A stretch of 64,000 bases of DNA from Voacanga thouarsii (Eukaryota > Streptophyta > Magnoliopsida > Gentianales > Apocynaceae). The position numbers were made by a program, and so were the translations under genes. Below, in pieces: positions 33,019-45,918 of this stretch. The stretch covers positions 2,175,001-2,239,000 of the forward strand of contig JANUWF010001481.1 in assembly GCA_026120185.1 (NCBI GenBank), in the 5' to 3' direction. Under the pieces are notes generated by a model. That model did not search any database and had not been told where the DNA came from. It saw only the letters and a program-made list of their open reading frames with translations. Each line of letters starts with the position of its first letter. Positions within the stretch are counted from its first letter, which is position 1.

Positions 33019-36000
33019 ATAAGCATTTTTCATTAGCTTCTACTTTCCTTTCTCTCATCTTCTTTATATTTCTTCTATTCAAAATTACTTTTACAACCAT
33101 GAAAGAATTATGTTATACACTCATGGCTGAGAACTAAGTGTTGTATTTTAAAGACTTTACTCAACCTTCCCCATGAGATCATCCACATTTTCAACTTTAT
33201 TTTTCTTTTTACCTTTTCACTCGACTATCTTTTTTTATGCAATTACTTTATTGCCTACTTGAGATCAGATTTTTTGCTTAAAGCCTCTGCATTTCCTTTT
33301 CTTGCTACTTTTCTCAAACCACATATTAGCATCTACCCAAATTGAAGAAAATCAACATGTTAGCTCCTAAACCACAAATATAAAACTCATCTGTTAGGGA
33401 AAAGGCATTGGCATTTAACTCATTAATGAGGCTTTTTATAATACCCCCCATACCTATATAATCCAAAATGGGTCGGGGATGTCATCCTATCCTTTAGATA
33501 AGTGGTCTTTACAATAAAAAGTAAAGGAAATTCAAAACTTAAAAGAAAGTCTAATCAAAATATTACAAGTCTTTAAAAAACTTATACAAGAGTCCTTCAA
33601 CAAAACAACATTCAAATTAAAAGTCTAATAGACAATAGTAGGATAGCAAAACAAAGACTTCAGGCCACAAGTCTTCCAACCTGATCAAAACTCGAAATTC
33701 TCTGAAAGTCATGAATTTAAAAGATGCATGAGATATTATATCTCAATAAGCCCCTTGTGTGCGTTAAGCTAGTAAAATTAATTTACGATATATGAAACAA
33801 AGAAATATTAAAAATTTGTCTGGGAATATATCATGCCTTCTTTACAAATTTATTTCTCGCACCCTGAGAGGTGCTAATGAGAAAACATGTAGTAAAATGC
33901 TCATAAAACATTTTGTTTGGAAAGAATTCAGTAGCAAACAAGGGCATTGAACTTTAAATGAAAATTTACAAAATTCACTTGGAAATTCTGTCAAACTGAT
34001 TTTCATGAAAACCATAATTTCCAAATTTCAAATAATTTTGCCTGTGTTTGCAGAACATCAATATCTCATTATTTCCAAGTATGTAGTGAATAGTACAGAG
34101 GTAAATTTATATCTGATGGTGTAATACATGTAATCACAAACTATTGGATAGGTATGCATCCTAACGAGTGAGATACTCATCCCTTTCTTATTCAAACCCA
34201 ATCCTGTTGTCCTATGTCTGGCCGTCAGTTCCTCTAGAATCTTATTGCTAGCTGACGTACTGATTCAAAAGAGTCAACCTCCCAAAGGTGGCCACTTACT
34301 AAAAGATATTCCTAATTCAACCGAAAGCTAGTATAGAGGTCTTATCATTGAGTACTCAACATCATCATTTATTCATATTTCACAAGGATCACATAGTAGA
34401 TCCTATGAGTTTAGCTAAATACCTTTCCAAGCAGTTATTTTCACACCATATAAATATTTCAAGAAGGTATGAATTCAAATTCAACATTTATAGTACAAGT
34501 GTTCATACTTGAAGAAGCTATACGCTTGGGTAAGTTATGCTATGATTTTCGAAACTATATATATGAACATAAATTCATACTTCAAATGTTCAAAATAAAT
34601 TTCAAAGTTTGTTACTTGCCTCCTAAATTATGCTTGACAAATTTAGAAAGTTCCAAAATTAGAAAATTGCTAATATAGAAAGTTTCCAAAAATAGCTCAT
34701 ATACAAAAATTTCATGAATGTAGGGGAAACTTTTAGTAAATAAGAAGTGGATATCTCAAATTTAAATGGTTGATCTTTACATTTGGTAACCTCAAAGTCT
34801 ATAAAAAGGTTCACATAAATTAATCACCAACAGTTTTGAGGTCAACTCAAAGAAATTCAAACTCATATTACCCACTAAGTGCACATCATGCCCCTAATCC
34901 AAATTGTTTGCCAAATAACATCATAGGTCAGCAAGCATATTCATTTCATAAACTTAGTTCTTAAGACCTTCAAACACCCATATTCATGTATTAATTCACC
35001 CTTAATAATATCTCAAGAAAATAAATTAAACTTAGTTACTTTGCATAAAACTCCTAGACTGTTTTTAAATTCTAGCAAACACTATTAGGTTTCTAAGGAT
35101 AAAACACCTATGTAAACACCTCCGATTAACTTTAAATTTTGTAGGCATATAGTTCAATATTTGACGAATGAAATAAAGTTGGCAAGCTTAGAAAATCATG
35201 CTCACATAAATCCCAAGAATTCTAAATAGAAACTGCTCAAATCTGTCTAAATATGGAAATATGGAAAGAAATGTCAAGAACTCCCAACCTTGGCTTCATT
35301 TGTATCCTAACTTTCCAAATTATCAAAGCACAAAAAAAACTTATATTTTCACATTTTCTACCCTTAAAAATCATCCATAAAAGTAAGTTCAAAATAGATT
35401 AAAAAATAGTACATAGTGGACACCAAAAATCCACTCTTCTTAGTTTTCTATTTTTGTAAAAATTTCTGTGATCAAATCCAACAAGTTCTAAAATAACTCT
35501 CTACATGAAAAACATTATAATCATGTATAAAAACAAGCCTCACCTAGATCTTTTAGAAATTAAATTGGTTTCTGAGTTTTCTTAAAGTCTAACAACAACT
35601 ATTACACATAGTAGCAAAACATTCCAGCATTAAACATAATATTTTGTGCATCAAGAAAAAGGGTTCTTGAATTCAATCCTTCAAGAAAACTAAACCCTAA
35701 CATGCATAGAAGAGAGATGAAGCCTATGTACTCAAGTCCTACCATCTTGCATTCAAGAAACATTCAAGAATTTTCATCTAAGATCACACATTCAGAAGTG
35801 GTAAAAATTTCTGATTATATGACCAGATTTCCTAACCAATAGCTATGCATATTTGTTTTTTCTTTACTGATTTCCCTTTAAGAGAACAATCCTAACATTC
35901 AAAAGAAATAATCAAGACTACTACTCCCAATCCCTAGATATATTTCTTGCAAAGAAACCTGCAAAAATTACCTACATGCTGCAAATTTTCTAACAGTCTG

Positions 36001-37540
36001 CATGATCAGTCCATACATTAAGAAAAATAATTTCTCTTCCCATGAAAAACTGTTCCTTTATGCATGTACATAAAAAAAAAAAAAAAAAAAAGAATCATTC
36101 CACAACATGCCATGCAAAACTCCAATAAGGATTCACATACATAAGGTAGTAAAGTAGAAAACCAAAAATCACAGTTTAGGGAAACAAATTCTTAGTAGCA
36201 AGGAAGAAAGGAAAAAGCTTGAGGATTATCTATTTACCCCTTGCAAGATGATCACGCTAGGTGTTCTAAGATGTGAAAGGACCACTTTTTCACAAACTTG
36301 AAGGCTGAAATCTTGAACAAGATAAAGAAAGTTATGTCCTTGAGAAAGGAATCAATGGCGGCGAAGGAAAAAAATTAGGCTAAAATTCTTTTGTTTGTGA
36401 AGAAAGAGGTTTACCGTGAGTTTTTAGGAGAGAATGAATATGGCGGTAGCTAGGAATATGATTAGGGTAGAAAGAGAATAATTGAGTTCAAGTTCTTTTG
36501 CTATAAAAGAGGAAGAAATCGTGAGGCTAAAAGAATTAGTGTGTGCTAGTTAGTATGAGTAACAATAGGGGGTTGATTGATCAAAACTCCTTTTGATAAA
36601 TCATAACTAATCTTATAGGTAGTAGGAACCTATGTGACCTGCCAAGAGAGGTATAGTAAGGCAGCAATAGGGAGGGAAAAGATAAGAGAGCCTGTAGAAC
36701 ACAAAAGAAATGGCCACTAAGGAGAGAAAATAGGAGAGTTATAGGAAATTTAAGTTTCAAATTCTCATCCCCTCTTTTGATCCTTAATATGATTTGTAGG
36801 GATAAAATTCCAGCCTTGCAACACTCTACTATTTATCCTTAGAGCCAGCTAAATTAGAAAAGAAAAATCAACGCTTAAAGGAACTAGAAGAAGTGGCCAG
36901 CATTGAAAAGAGAATATATAAGACCTTTAGAAGGATTAGGATTTTTAATCCCAGCTAAAGCCTACTCCTAATCTAATTTCTAATTTCAAATCCTAGTCTA
37001 AATAGGAAAAGAAAACTAGAGATTAGAGGGAAAAATATGGCGGCTGCTTATAGTAGATTTGGGAACAAAACTTTTCAATATCTTATCTTGCTATTATTAA
37101 GAACTATAATGAAGGAATTCAAATTCCCAAAGATGACGGCCAATAGGAAATTAACCAAGAAGATATTAGCTAAGTTTTGTAGGATACAAAGGAAACAAAA
37201 ACATAAAATGGTATAAGTTGGGTGTGATGGCTAGGAGGAGTTAAAATAGGAGAAGATTTTTTTGGGACTCTTTCGTCACGTATAATGACTAAGATTTCTA
37301 GGAGTTTATACCAGAGAAAAGATTATGAAAACCACGGTTCAAAACCTAGCTAAAACTATATTATTTGTTTTCAAAACAAAAATTCTGCTCACAATTTATT
37401 CTAATCACTCTCACATAAAATATTTTGGAATGCAATAAAACTACCCAAATAGAATTCACTTCTCCAAATAAAACTCCCCTCTATTGGCTCATCTAGATCC
37501 AAGTAGCTTCTAGCTCTTTTTATAATTAGTGGATGGTATA
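33019..37540. other. 4.5 kb AT-rich DNA, no gene recognised
   Basis: No open frame above about 70 codons and no protein motif. The edges have LTR-like hints: ATACCCCCCATACC near 33440, and a plus-strand TATA-like CTATAAAAGAGG near 36501. It could be a long decayed LTR or ancient noncoding retroelement DNA. A 20-bp poly(A) run occurs at 36071-36090. Confidence 0.35.
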
Positions 37541-39059
37541 AAAGCTAGGGTTTCTTGATTTTTAGGCTACATTGGTTAATTGAACCAAATTTAGAGATTT
37601 TGGTTGCGATAATTTCATCCCTAAGTGGTTTTGACGATGTGAGTTTGAAATATGGTGAGTTTGTTTTGTCTAGCTCTCCCTGTCCCTTTGCTTCTCTCCT
37701 ACCCTTATTGCATAGTAGACATATTGAACTGCTATGCCCATTATGCATTTAAAGTTAATGTATAATGAAACTAAGTAATTGTGCATATAGATTTGCATTT
37801 CTTTTGAATTACATATGTAACATGTTTTATTCATTTCATCTTAGGTGTTTGGATGATGAGCCTTATTTTTCAATTTATTTAGGCAATTGTTTTAGGTTAT
37901 CTAATGTTTGAAAGTTTTTTTTATGCCATTTTAAAACGTCACTATTAAAATCCTCTATAATGGATAAGAAAGAAGGAATAATTTACTTGAAAAGCTTCAA
38001 GTAATGATTGATATATTTATAATGTAAGTTGCAACAATCTAGTATTTAGTGGTGTATCTTTTGTAGATTTTATGTTTAGAGGAGACTCATTTACAGTTAG
38101 ATTGGAGCAAACTTGCACTTCAGCATTAGTTGAAATGTTTCCTATACTCTTAGTAGGGTTAGCAATGGGCTAGGTTAAATAAGATGTCAATTGTACCGAA
38201 TCGATCAAAAATTCCTCGATTTAGTGAAGGATAGGGCTAAGCTTGCTTCCTAAGCCCACCAGTTGGGGATGGGGACAAAATTGCCCTTGGTCCGCCAAAT
38301 TTTTAAAATTTTTTATTGTATATACTTGTAAAAGAATTAATTGGCAATATGTTTATATTCATTTATTTAAAATATGGTACACAATCAAACACTCCTAAAA
38401 GTTTTTTTTAGTATTAAATTGAATTTTCATGAAAGATTGTTTTAAGTAAACTACAATAAATATTTGATTGTGCAAATCCAATAATATTCATAGTTAAGGT
38501 TTATTTTTTAAATTTTTTATAAGTGATTTATTAATAGAAAGAAGAAAACATTACACAAATAGGCTACTAAGCAAAAATACTATACCCTTCAAACCATAGA
38601 AAAGTAAAAAACCCATTACAGAAAACAACACAAACACACATATATCCTCATCTTAATTCTCCCATTGCCATCTTTGATCAACCTTGACATGAGGAGTCCA
38701 CAATTATCTCAATCCTTGAACAATAACTTAGAAGACTTTTAGACGAATCAACAATCTTAAAAATTAATTGAGAAAGAGATGAAAAGTGGATAAAGAGCCT
38801 AGATCTGGTACGGATAATGAACAAACTCCTAAATAATGGAGTAATTAGTATCGATCTGAGAAGATTGATACAAAACTCGTGCCAAATAACCTTAGATCTT
38901 GACATAAAAAAAAAAAAGAAGAAGAAGAAGATTGTTATAGTTTTTGGGTAGGGTTGGCTGAAAAAACCAACAACCCAGAAAAGATGGAAATTAGCCATAT
39001 CAAATCTCTTGGCCAAATAGAAGTAGATCCACGAGGGGAAAAAGGCAAGTAGTGGTGGA
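37541..39059. other. AT-rich DNA, no confident gene
   Basis: Short overlapping open frames on both strands at 37545-37750 have no recognisable motif. A stretch near 38160-38290 (AGCAATGGGCTAGG .. GGGGATGGGGACAAAATTGCCC) resembles the G-rich ends of some plant nonautonomous DNA transposons, but terminal repeats are not visible. A (GAA)5 run lies at about 38918-38932. Confidence 0.3.
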
Positions 39060-40690
39060 GAGGGAAATTTCTAGAGAGAGAAAGAAGTAAAAGGATCGCG
39101 GGAAAATAAAAATGCAGCGGAAGATAGCAAATTTAAAATTTTTTCCAAGCAAAGTCTAGGAATACTTATTTTTATGTCGCTTAGATTGAATAACCAGAGG
39201 ATTTGGATTTAATGGAATGCTTTAGTTTGTCATGACTACTTATTCCATAGGAACACCGACCAAGCGTCGACTCCTTTACATCAAATATGTGCACCAAAAT
39301 TGCTAGTTTCAATCTTTCAAAATATTCTCGAACTTCCTATAGACCATCTACCAGTGAAAGTAGAATAATAGGTAAAAGAATAATAATATTGGAAGAGTTT
39401 TTGGAGAGTTAATTCAAAAGGAATAGAAAACCAATAAAATAGCTAAAAAAGGCAGCTAAAAAATCATTAACAAAAGAAAACGAAAGCTATTCTTATGTTT
39501 TACTCGGTTGACCAAAAACGTGAACTCTAATTCACACACATGAAAACCTAGAAATTTAATCACATGCTTTCCAATTCTTTTCAATTCCAAAAGCTTTCCA
39601 TTTTTTTTTTTCACAATTCCAAAAGGTTTCCAATTTTTTCTTTTGTTTCCAAAAACCCAGTCAACCAAAAATCAGCTTTCCAATTTTTTCCTTTTCTGCC
39701 ACAAACTTTCTTCCTTTTTTTAATTAGCTGAAGACTAATTAAATATATCTCTTATTAATTAATTAATCCACTTGGGCCCAATATAAAATTACCTAAGATA
39801 ATTAATTAACAAACTAATTTAATTAAATTAGTCTAAGTCTAATTGCATGGCTTCCTTATTAATTAATTCACTTGGGCCCAATATAAAATTACCCAAGATA
39901 ATTAATTAATAAAATAATTAAATTAAATTAGGCCAATAAGTTATTCTAGACCAAATAAATAATTAATTGGACTCCTAGAACACTTATTTCATTATTAATT
40001 GACCTAATAAGCCCACATTATAAATAAAGTTATTAAGGTTACTTGAGCTGCTCTGGGAACCAAAAGACATATTATCATTGACTACTAAAATGATCAAAAT
40101 ACTTTTGCTAATAAATAGCTGTATATTATCATTTTAAATATTTCATTTATCACCATATAGAAATATTTACCCAAGAATACTATTACAAGCACAATGTCCT
40201 CGACGTACAGGTGTAATGATGAAAATACCCCTCTACTTAACACCCATCATTGAGATAGAAAAAATGCACTAACACCTTCCTCAATGACATCTACTATCCT
40301 TTGATAACTAGTTCGATAATCCATGACGTCTAGTATGTACCAATTTATTTTCTTGGAGCTACCCAAAAACATACATACTAAGTCACATTTCTCAAGACCC
40401 TAAATTATTTAGAATATTCTGGACAATCACAAGGGGGTAATATCTTCATTAAGCGAACCGTAGAAACTCTATTGTATAAATCCATCTTAATTAACTAGAG
40501 CCACACTCAATGTACAAGGTTATTGGCCTTACGTTAAATCCCACCCATGAAACATCAAAGTGCACAAGTCCAGCATTACCAGACTACCAACTTATACTCA
40601 AGTTTAAAGGTACTCGTCCATGCAGTAACAACGATAAACCAATCTTTATTTATTATAGTACTTTTATAAAGATTATTATCGTGTGATCCA
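39060..40690 (-). repeat. Truncated inverted copia LTR related to the Copia-1 family
   Basis: The plus strand matches the inverted solo LTR at 16045-17879: a GCAGCGGAAG-type U5 end near 39110, then long AATTAATTAATTAGGCCCA-rich blocks, then 40040-40690 parallel to about 16900-17520 (CTACTAAAATGA, AATAGCTGTAT, CATACTCAAGTT-type motifs). It stops abruptly near 40690, lacking about 330 bp expected at its U3 start, and is followed directly by the CRM-like LTR. Confidence 0.72.
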
Positions 40691-40858
40691 GTTGATAGGA
40701 ATCACCTAAGCGAAAAGGTGCACAATTGCAAGAAATGGGAGAGAATGCTCAAGTTAATGCACAGGGCCCATCACAAGGGCTATTGACAAGAGCACGAGCC
40801 AAGCGTTTTTAAGCTAACCTCCAAGTTTATATGGAATATCACTTGAATTGGGATGGAC
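40691..40858 (+). repeat. Split CRM-like LTR (plus-oriented), piece 1
   Basis: Matches the reverse complement of about 60985-60825. It encodes QGLLTRARAKRF (about 40771-40810), a basic tail of the kind found at the end of chromovirus Pol, so the pol ORF runs into the LTR. The first ~60 bp of the LTR are missing. TGGAC (40854-40858) is the target site of Athila-1. Confidence 0.75.
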
Positions 40859-42245
40859 AGATGTGTTTGAATTTAGGTATAAAAAATTATATAAAAATAA
40901 GCACATTCCCAATCAAGTTTAAATTAAAACGTTAACCCCAAATTATACATATGAGAAAGCGTACTCATCATTAAGCATAGCATAAGATTTAAAACGAGTT
41001 TTGATCCTCAAGGAACAAGTATGCCTTAATCACTTTTCTTTCATTGTTTAACCGACTCAATAAAGTGAAAAAGAATTAAAAAAATACATAAAATAAAAGA
41101 ATATGTACATTGTCAATGATGGAGAATTATGTAACTCAAACCATTATTCTGACACACATGACCTTAAAGTACTCAATCATTATCATAACTAATCATTCTC
41201 TTGGCATCATGAAGGATTAAGATAGATTCACTTCTTTTTCAATCCATGAAATCACTATCTTCTAGACAAATTAGCATCACATATCTTGCCTCAACTAATT
41301 CACCCAAAAGATGCATTAAACACAATCCTTGATTAAATCCCTATATTTTGGCAAATTTAAAACATGAAATTAACCAATGAATCAATATTCTTGTGGACAT
41401 CAATTAACCTTTAATTACCCAGTTCTTAGCAATTCCCTTTTCCAAGAAAGTTAATAGAAAACAAATATGAAATTAATGAATTGAGACCACTATCAACCCC
41501 TTTTCCAAGCAAGTTAATAAAAAGAAACAATAAATTAATCTCGTAATCAGCATAAGTAATTAAATAACAAGAATAACAATCAATTAATCAAAAGATTAAA
41601 GTAACTCTAAAAATCATGAATACAAAAAAACAATGTCAAATTATAATAAAACAATTAATACATCATTATTCAAGAAAAGAAAATAAAGTGAAAAGAGAGC
41701 ACTCATAGACAAGCCTCATTTTTCTTTCTTCGTAAACTCTCTTGTACAATCCTTCTTGATTTGATGAATTCCTCCTTGATTTTGAGTAATTTTATGTTTT
41801 GATCCATGAATTCCTCCCCATGACTTGTGTTTTTCCCTCTATTTATAGGCTTTAGAAGTCCTAAATTCATCCTTCTAGGGTTTCTGGCCGAATAGAAGTA
41901 GAAAAATACTAAAACTCTGCAAATTACTAAAAAATGTTCATAGTGCACAACGGGCATTGCCTGTCCTGCCTAGGGCCGGCGTCTGTTATGTTCTGCCTCT
42001 CTGTCTGTTCGCCGATTTTTTTTTTTTTTTTCATGCCAAGTCTTCTAGATTGCAGCCGGCACCAGCTCTGTTCTATTTCGGGATGTTTTTACCTTATTTT
42101 ACCTCTAAAATCTGAAATAATGCACAAAATAACTTTCCAATGGTAAAATCTCAAATATGAAGGAATATGACCAGTTATTGCACAAAATATATCACAAAAT
42201 GGCCTCAAATAACTAGAAAATATATGACTAATTTAGGCCCTATCA
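40859..42245 (-). repeat. 3' LTR of Athila-1
   Basis: Pairs with 45919-47304. Minus-strand sense TGATAGGGCC..CACATCT; the terminal CA has mutated (plus AGATGTG against TGATGTG in the partner). Carries a T15 run at about 42009-42030. Confidence 0.92.
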
Positions 42246-42260
42246 CATTCCCCCATACTT
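42246..42260 (-). other. Polypurine tract of Athila-1
   Basis: Minus strand AAGTATGGGGGAATG ends exactly at the LTR start TGATAGGG. Confidence 0.85.
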
Positions 42261-43974
42261 AGCTCTTTGCTTGTCCTCAAGCAAAGTATCAAAGACAAGT
42301 AGAAAAACACAAGTTTTCATAAAACCACTCAATCAATTTCAAAATAATATTTCCAATGCTTTCTTTATTTAAGACAACCAAACATATGCTACTATACCTT
42401 TCATAACAAATGCAAGACTTATGTAAGTGAAGAATGACTAGTAGAACCATCCCAACACTTAACATCATTCTCAAACTAATGAAAAGAATTTAGTTCAAGA
42501 AAAATATACATTCCATAAGCTTACCTTTCATACACTCTCTCCACTAATTTGAGACATATCATGATTCTACTTAGGTCAAATAGGACTTTTAAGCTTGTAA
42601 TGTAAGGCTAAAGGGTTTGTAATGTAGCAGTCAAACAAAGGATATAGGAAAATCAAATATAAAAAAAGATGAGACTTTGCAAGAAAATGATAAACAAAAT
42701 GTACCAATAGATTCCAGACTTTTCTTATTCTCCTATCACAAAATCAATCAAAAACCCATGACCTTGTATAGCAATCATATCACAGTTCAAGCAAATCCTA
42801 CATTCTTGTCATAAATTATTCTCAACTCCTCAATCATATTGCACAAGATCATCAAAATTTCAGCAATTCTTATTCCAACTCAACCAATATTCTTCTTGTA
42901 CTCTTCTTTTCTTTTTCTTTCAACTTTTCAAATACTACTTTTGTTTGTTTCTCAATTTTTTTCTTTCAACATTTTCTAGCAGCTTTTTGTTTTCTCAATC
43001 TTTCTTTTTATTCCACCTTTCTCCTTTCATAATTCCAACTCAACACATGATGCATAACTAAAAGTAATAAGTCATGACGTTTACACAAGCATTTTCCCTT
43101 ATAATTCTTCTACTTATACTTTTATCTATCAAGAGCAATAAAAAATTTGGAAGGTAAATCAAACTCGCAGAAAGAAGTAATAGACAAAATATGATAACAA
43201 GTTTAAGAAAGAAATTAACAATGTAGGCTCAAAATAGGCACTAGGGATAATACAAAATAGGTAGGCTTGAAAAGCTCAAACTATCTAAAGAAGGCCTATT
43301 ACTGTCATCCCTAAGTTAAATCATGAATGTCTTTCTTATTTCGCCTCGAGAGGTATTCATGTAAGTTCTAGAATGCTCAATGAATTTTAACAGAAAAATA
43401 AGTTTAAGAACAATGTAAAGCATTTAATCAAGAACTACTTAGTCCAAGTGCGTGCAAAAAGTCATGCATAAACTACAAATGATATAGAACATATGCTCTA
43501 TGATCTAGCACAAAGACATGCATTCAAAATACATCTTCAAAGCTCAAAAAATAAAAAAAAATTGAAAATTTTGCTTCAAAAGGTTCAAAGAATTTCAAGA
43601 AGAATAAAGTATAGAAGAATTCTCATTCTAACCACTCCCCCACACTTAAACTGGACATTGTCCTCAATGGCCAAACAAATAGAGCAAGGAAATAATGCCA
43701 CAGGACCAAAAATAAAGGGGAAAAGAGAATAAAGAAAATACTTCCATTGCACTGTGCATTCTCCTATAAAAGAGTTGAATTCCAGCAGAAATGAGCATCG
43801 TTGAAGTACCTAGAAAGAAAAATACACAAAAGAAACACACCAAAGTAGAAAAACTAGAAAAGAAAAATAAGTAAAAAGTAAAGAAAATAGTACCCAAAAA
43901 AAAAAACATATAGTATGAAAGAAAGAAGTCAAGATAACCAAGAAGTTTCATTCTGCAGTGTCAATGAGCACATC
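42261..43974 (-). other. 3' noncoding region of Athila-1
   Basis: About 1.7 kb between integrase and the polypurine tract, a long 3' spacer as in Athila-type elements. Minus-strand CATTGAGGACAATGTCCAG..TTAAGTGTGGGGGAG (43671-43635) is a second polypurine-like motif found in the same place in Athila-2 (53953-53990). No coding frame is recognised; open frames on both strands here are AT-rich and lack motifs. Confidence 0.7.
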
Positions 43975-44721
43975 CACCTAATCTGTGTTGCGAAGAATTT
44001 CACCAACATAGCATTTCACTCGATTGCCATTAATTTTGAAAGTGCGCTCAGTGGGGTGAGTAATTTCAAGGGTTTCAATGAGGAATATTTTACTTACCAT
44101 GTATGGTCCCAACCACCTTGATTTCAACTTACCTGGAAAAAGTTGTAAGCGAGAATTGAATAACAACACTTGATCGCCTTTCTTAAATTTGTGTTGTCAA
44201 GTGATATGCTTATCGTGCCATTTTTTGACCTTTTTTTTATACCGCATTGAATTCTCATAAGCATCCTCGCGCAACTCCTCCAAGGTCGTGAGTTGGAGCA
44301 GCCTTGACTTTCCAGCTGACTCAAGATCAAGGTTAACAAGTTTTATAGCACAATAAGCTTTATGCTTAATCTTAACAGGTAAATGACATGCTTTTCCATA
44401 AACTAACTGACAATGAGTTGTGCCAATTGGGGTCTTAAAAGCTGTTCTGTATGCCCAAAGAATGTCATCTAATTTTAGACTCCAATCCTTCCTAGTATAG
44501 TTAACAGTTTTTTCCAAGATTCTTTTGAGTTCGCTATTAACCACTTCAACCTGTCCACTATTTTGGGATGATATGGGGTGGTAATCCTATGGTTCACTCC
44601 TAGATGTTTGAGAACTTTTTCCATTTGAGTATTACAAAAATGAGCCCCCCTATCACTAATGAGCACCTTAGGCAAACCAAAACGGGTGAAAAGTTTTTTC
44701 AAAAATTTTACCACAACCCTT
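43975..44721 (-). pseudogene. Integrase C-terminal half of Athila-1
   Basis: Starts at VVVKFLKKLFTRFGLPKVL, keeps the second catalytic Asp in ISDRGAHF (about 44665-44640), loses frame by one base at about 44570 (YHPK), and regains the Glu motif in GQVEVVNSE in the next frame. [23 protein letters not shown] and LDLESAG follow, then a stop and LLFNSRLQLFPGKLKSRW..GPY (44169-43978). The first catalytic Asp and the zinc domain are missing because the upstream part is joined to unrelated sequence at about 44722. Confidence 0.87.
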
Positions 44722-45709
44722 TTGCAAAGAACTTAACGCTGAAAATAAAAGATAGGCATGATGAATGTAGAGTGAAGAGAGGTTTTTGAAAAATAAAAGG
44801 TTTATGAAAATAATTTTTCTCACTAAAGGAAAACACATAAACCTCTTTCTCTAACATTTTTTTAGACAAACAAATATTTTTGTCAAAATATAAGTGCACA
44901 TGATCTCTAAAGAATGCATCAAACTTGAAATCACCTTTTAACCCTTCAAAAGAATGTTCATAATTAAAATTTCCCTTTAAACTTAGTATTTGAATTCTTA
45001 AAGATATGATAAAAAAATCCTTATTTTTTAATATATCTACAAATACCAAGTTACCTCCTTTTGAATGGGGTGAAGGGTAGAAATTACCACTATCCTCCAA
45101 GGACTTCTTATGATGTAGCGTTGAAAGATCCAACTCCTTGAGGCATAATAAATTTAACACATCATCATTTGGACCCTTGTTCTCTAAGAATTGAGAAGAA
45201 CTTAAAAAAAAATCATGTGATAAAGAGAGATTAGAATTATTAGCACGTAGAGTAGAATTGAATACCTCCCTTTCCACATTGGACAATTGGTCCTCATATC
45301 CTCTCTCCTTTCCTTGGAGTTTCTCTTGTTCAAGCATAAGGGCCTTTATGGCATCCTCAACCAACTTGGCTAGTTGTGTTCTTTGATAGCTCAATCGTTG
45401 GGATACTTTTTTTATGTCACTTAATGGAGGAATTTGAATTGGCGACAAAAGAATGCATTGAGGCTTCAAGTGACGTCTCACAAAAAGCATCGATTCGAGA
45501 TTGCAACTTTGCCAAATTCTCATCATTGTAGCTCCTTTAATCTTGTGCCCAAAAGTAGTTGTCCATGATGATGTCAATCTCACGCTCAAAAAATAAAAAT
45601 CAAATCGAAAATTAAAAAAAAAATAATTAAGAAAAACAAAAGGTAAAAATAAATAATATAAAAATAAAGAAAAGAAAAACACACGCATTCCCAAACTATT
45701 TACATACAA
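44708..45709 (-). CDS. Uncharacterised open frame of Athila-1 (coiled-coil protein, gag position)
   Basis: A 333-codon open frame, the longest on the minus strand here. The first ~60 codons are low-complexity Phe/Tyr/Leu and probably leader; a likelier start is MMRIWQSC, about residue 61. Residues ~95-145 (LSYQRTQLAKLVEDAIKALM and onward) are charged and heptad-like, consistent with a coiled coil. Later parts include LNLLCLKELDLSTLHHK, KGGNLVFVDILKNKDFF and FDAFFRDHVHLYFDKN. I recognise no catalytic motif, zinc knuckle or membrane protein pattern. The last codons read into the integrase DNA in another frame. It lies between primer site and integrase, where gag-pol should be. Whether it is made as protein is unknown. 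Confidence 0.5.
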   Translation of the reverse strand: MYVNSLGMRVFFFSLFLYYLFLPFVFLNYFFFNFRFDFYFLSVRLTSSWTTTFGHKIKGATMMRIWQSCNLESMLFVRRHLKPQCILLSPIQIPPLSDIKKVSQRLSYQRTQLAKLVEDAIKALMLEQEKLQGKERGYEDQLSNVEREVFNSTLRANNSNLSLSHDFFLSSSQFLENKGPNDDVLNLLCLKELDLSTLHHKKSLEDSGNFYPSPHSKGGNLVFVDILKNKDFFIISLRIQILSLKGNFNYEHSFEGLKGDFKFDAFFRDHVHLYFDKNICLSKKMLEKEVYVFSFSEKNYFHKPFIFQKPLFTLHSSCLSFIFSVKFFAKGLW

Positions 45710-45894
45710 AAGTTAGTGGTATTTACAGTACAACATGAAGTATGTTAGTCAATTAAGTCACACAATGTTACAAACAACAAGATATAACACCGATTTACAC
45801 AAAGAACATATATACATATTTAAATATAGACATATGGACATATAAATATATAAACATGGTTAAATTAACAAAATCTAAGCTTTCATGATATTAT

Positions 45895-45912
45895 TCCTCA
45901 GCAACGGTGCCA
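45895..45912 (-). other. Primer-binding site of Athila-1 (tRNA-Asp type)
   Basis: Minus strand TGGCACCGTTGCTGAGGA resembles the TGGCGCCGTTGCCGGGGA site of Athila elements, complementary to tRNA-Asp, with three differences. Six bases separate it from the LTR. Confidence 0.8.
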
Positions 45913-45918
45913 AAAACT

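Noticed and set aside
37545..37752. Matching ~65-codon frames on both strands near a GCTAGGGTTT-like leader
   Set aside because: No motif, splice pattern or continuation supports a gene; both strands are open equally.
38160..38300. G-rich sequence resembling ends of nonautonomous hAT-like elements
   Set aside because: No terminal inverted repeats or 8-bp duplication could be found.
43493..44121. Plus-strand frames opposite the Athila-1 integrase and spacer
   Set aside because: They are shadows of the minus-strand integrase tail and polypurine-like motif.
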